DNA from: Dolomedes plantarius
Lineage: Eukaryota > Arthropoda > Arachnida > Araneae > Dolomedidae
Direction: 5' to 3'
Assembly: GCA_907164885.2 (NCBI GenBank)
Contig: OU015500.1
Location: 54,799,783-54,863,782, forward strand
Length of the DNA stretch: 64,000 nucleotides
Part shown: piece after piece, positions 63,478 through 64,000 of the stretch
Numbering within the stretch: position 1 is the first letter of the stretch
Layout of the letters: the number at the start of each line of letters is the position of its first letter
The notes under the pieces: model-generated
The model's database searches: none
What the model was told of the DNA's origin: nothing
What the model saw: the letters and a program-made list of their open reading frames with translations, nothing else
Program-made: the position numbers and the translations under genes

Positions 63478-64000
63478 GTACCTTCTTTCACTTGCGAACA
63501 AATGCGGTTCGAGGAAAAGTAGGGGAAACGGAATTTTTGTTTTTTTTTAACTTTTCTCTCCGAATTTTTTATCTTAAAAAATTCAAACCGCATGTCATAA
63601 AATGTTCTATTGATTTCATAGTCAAAGGTCGTAAAAATTATAATTTGTTAATTAGATGAAAGATAAAAATGGAGATTGAATACGAAAGAGAAAAAATAAG
63701 TCTGTGAAGAAATTACTGATACTGTTTCAAAATCCTATTCAAAATTAAAACTACTATTTGCAATTTTAGGTCTTATAAACAGCAATGTATATTAGGACTT
63801 TATTAATTTTAGTATTTCATAAAGAACCTAGAAAGATTTAATTATCATAATTATATTTCTTTAGGAAAATTAATAAATATTTTAAATACCCATTTCCCCA
63901 TTTGAAAATCTTTAGTTTTATTTAGAGGTAGTTATTAGTGTGCCTGAATCTAAGTTAATAATTAAATTCATTACTAATTAAGGATATATTTTAAAAGCTC
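63478..64000 (+). other. Dscam intron inside Ig8, 5' part only
   Basis: AT-rich sequence after the GTACCT donor, running to the window edge. No acceptor followed by the expected Ig8 F-strand motif is seen, so the next exon is outside. Confidence 0.75.

Noticed and set aside
63399..63659. Continuation of the Ig8 exon to a stop at 63659
   Set aside because: After residue WKVATG the frame becomes a Phe/Lys-rich low-complexity stretch; the GTACCT donor at 63478 keeps phase 1 and matches the Dscam exon boundary.

Overview
The window is a piece of a large, AT-rich, intron-heavy animal genome, very probably an arthropod. The only protein-coding gene I can support is on the + strand: an internal part of a Dscam-family gene (Down syndrome cell adhesion molecule, a neuronal and immune immunoglobulin-superfamily receptor). 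Eight consecutive exons between 22921 and 63477 encode, in order, Ig2 (two exons), Ig3, Ig4, Ig5 plus the first half of Ig6, the rest of Ig6, Ig7, and the first half of Ig8. All eight join in frame through phase-1 introns and give 620 codons with no stop. Ig1 and the signal peptide must lie upstream, and the rest of Ig8, the later Ig domains, the FNIII domains and the membrane segment lie downstream. The residue patterns resemble arthropod Dscam1 closely. However, the domains that are hypervariable in insects (Ig2, Ig3, Ig7) are each encoded here by single exons, with no cassette array that I can see.

Layout: 1-22920 is non-coding (probably the intron before Ig2) and is crowded with repeats. 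These include a foldback transposon with a mariner relic nested inside it (3650-5150), GC-rich segments with shared CCCAACAAACAC termini (5331 and 12260), a foldback element (6050-6729), a Tc1-like element (7590-9254) next to a hAT relic (9290-10194), a TTAA-flanked inverted-repeat element (12332-13063), a 126-bp CT/AT/AG palindrome (15648-15773), a 348-bp tandem duplication (19812-20510) and a second large foldback element (21271-22055). Ig2 exons are at 22921-29061 with a 629-bp tandem duplication between them, and Ig3 is at 32016-32309. A 21-kb intron (32310-53545) holds two tRNA-derived SINE copies, another TTAA-flanked element, two hAT MITEs with exact 8-bp target duplications, a 110-bp satellite array, a Helitron 3' end with helicase remnant and a second Tc1-like element. 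Ig4 to Ig8 follow at 53546-63477, in shorter introns that carry a mariner relic, a very large TTAA-flanked palindrome and a Tigger/pogo MITE.

The rest is AT-rich intron sequence with about fifteen long (TA)n or compound dinucleotide tracts. Many of these tracts directly abut transposon ends. A chelicerate such as a spider would fit the gene, intron and repeat picture, but nothing here proves the clade. I found no rRNA, functional tRNA, CRISPR array or prokaryotic feature.
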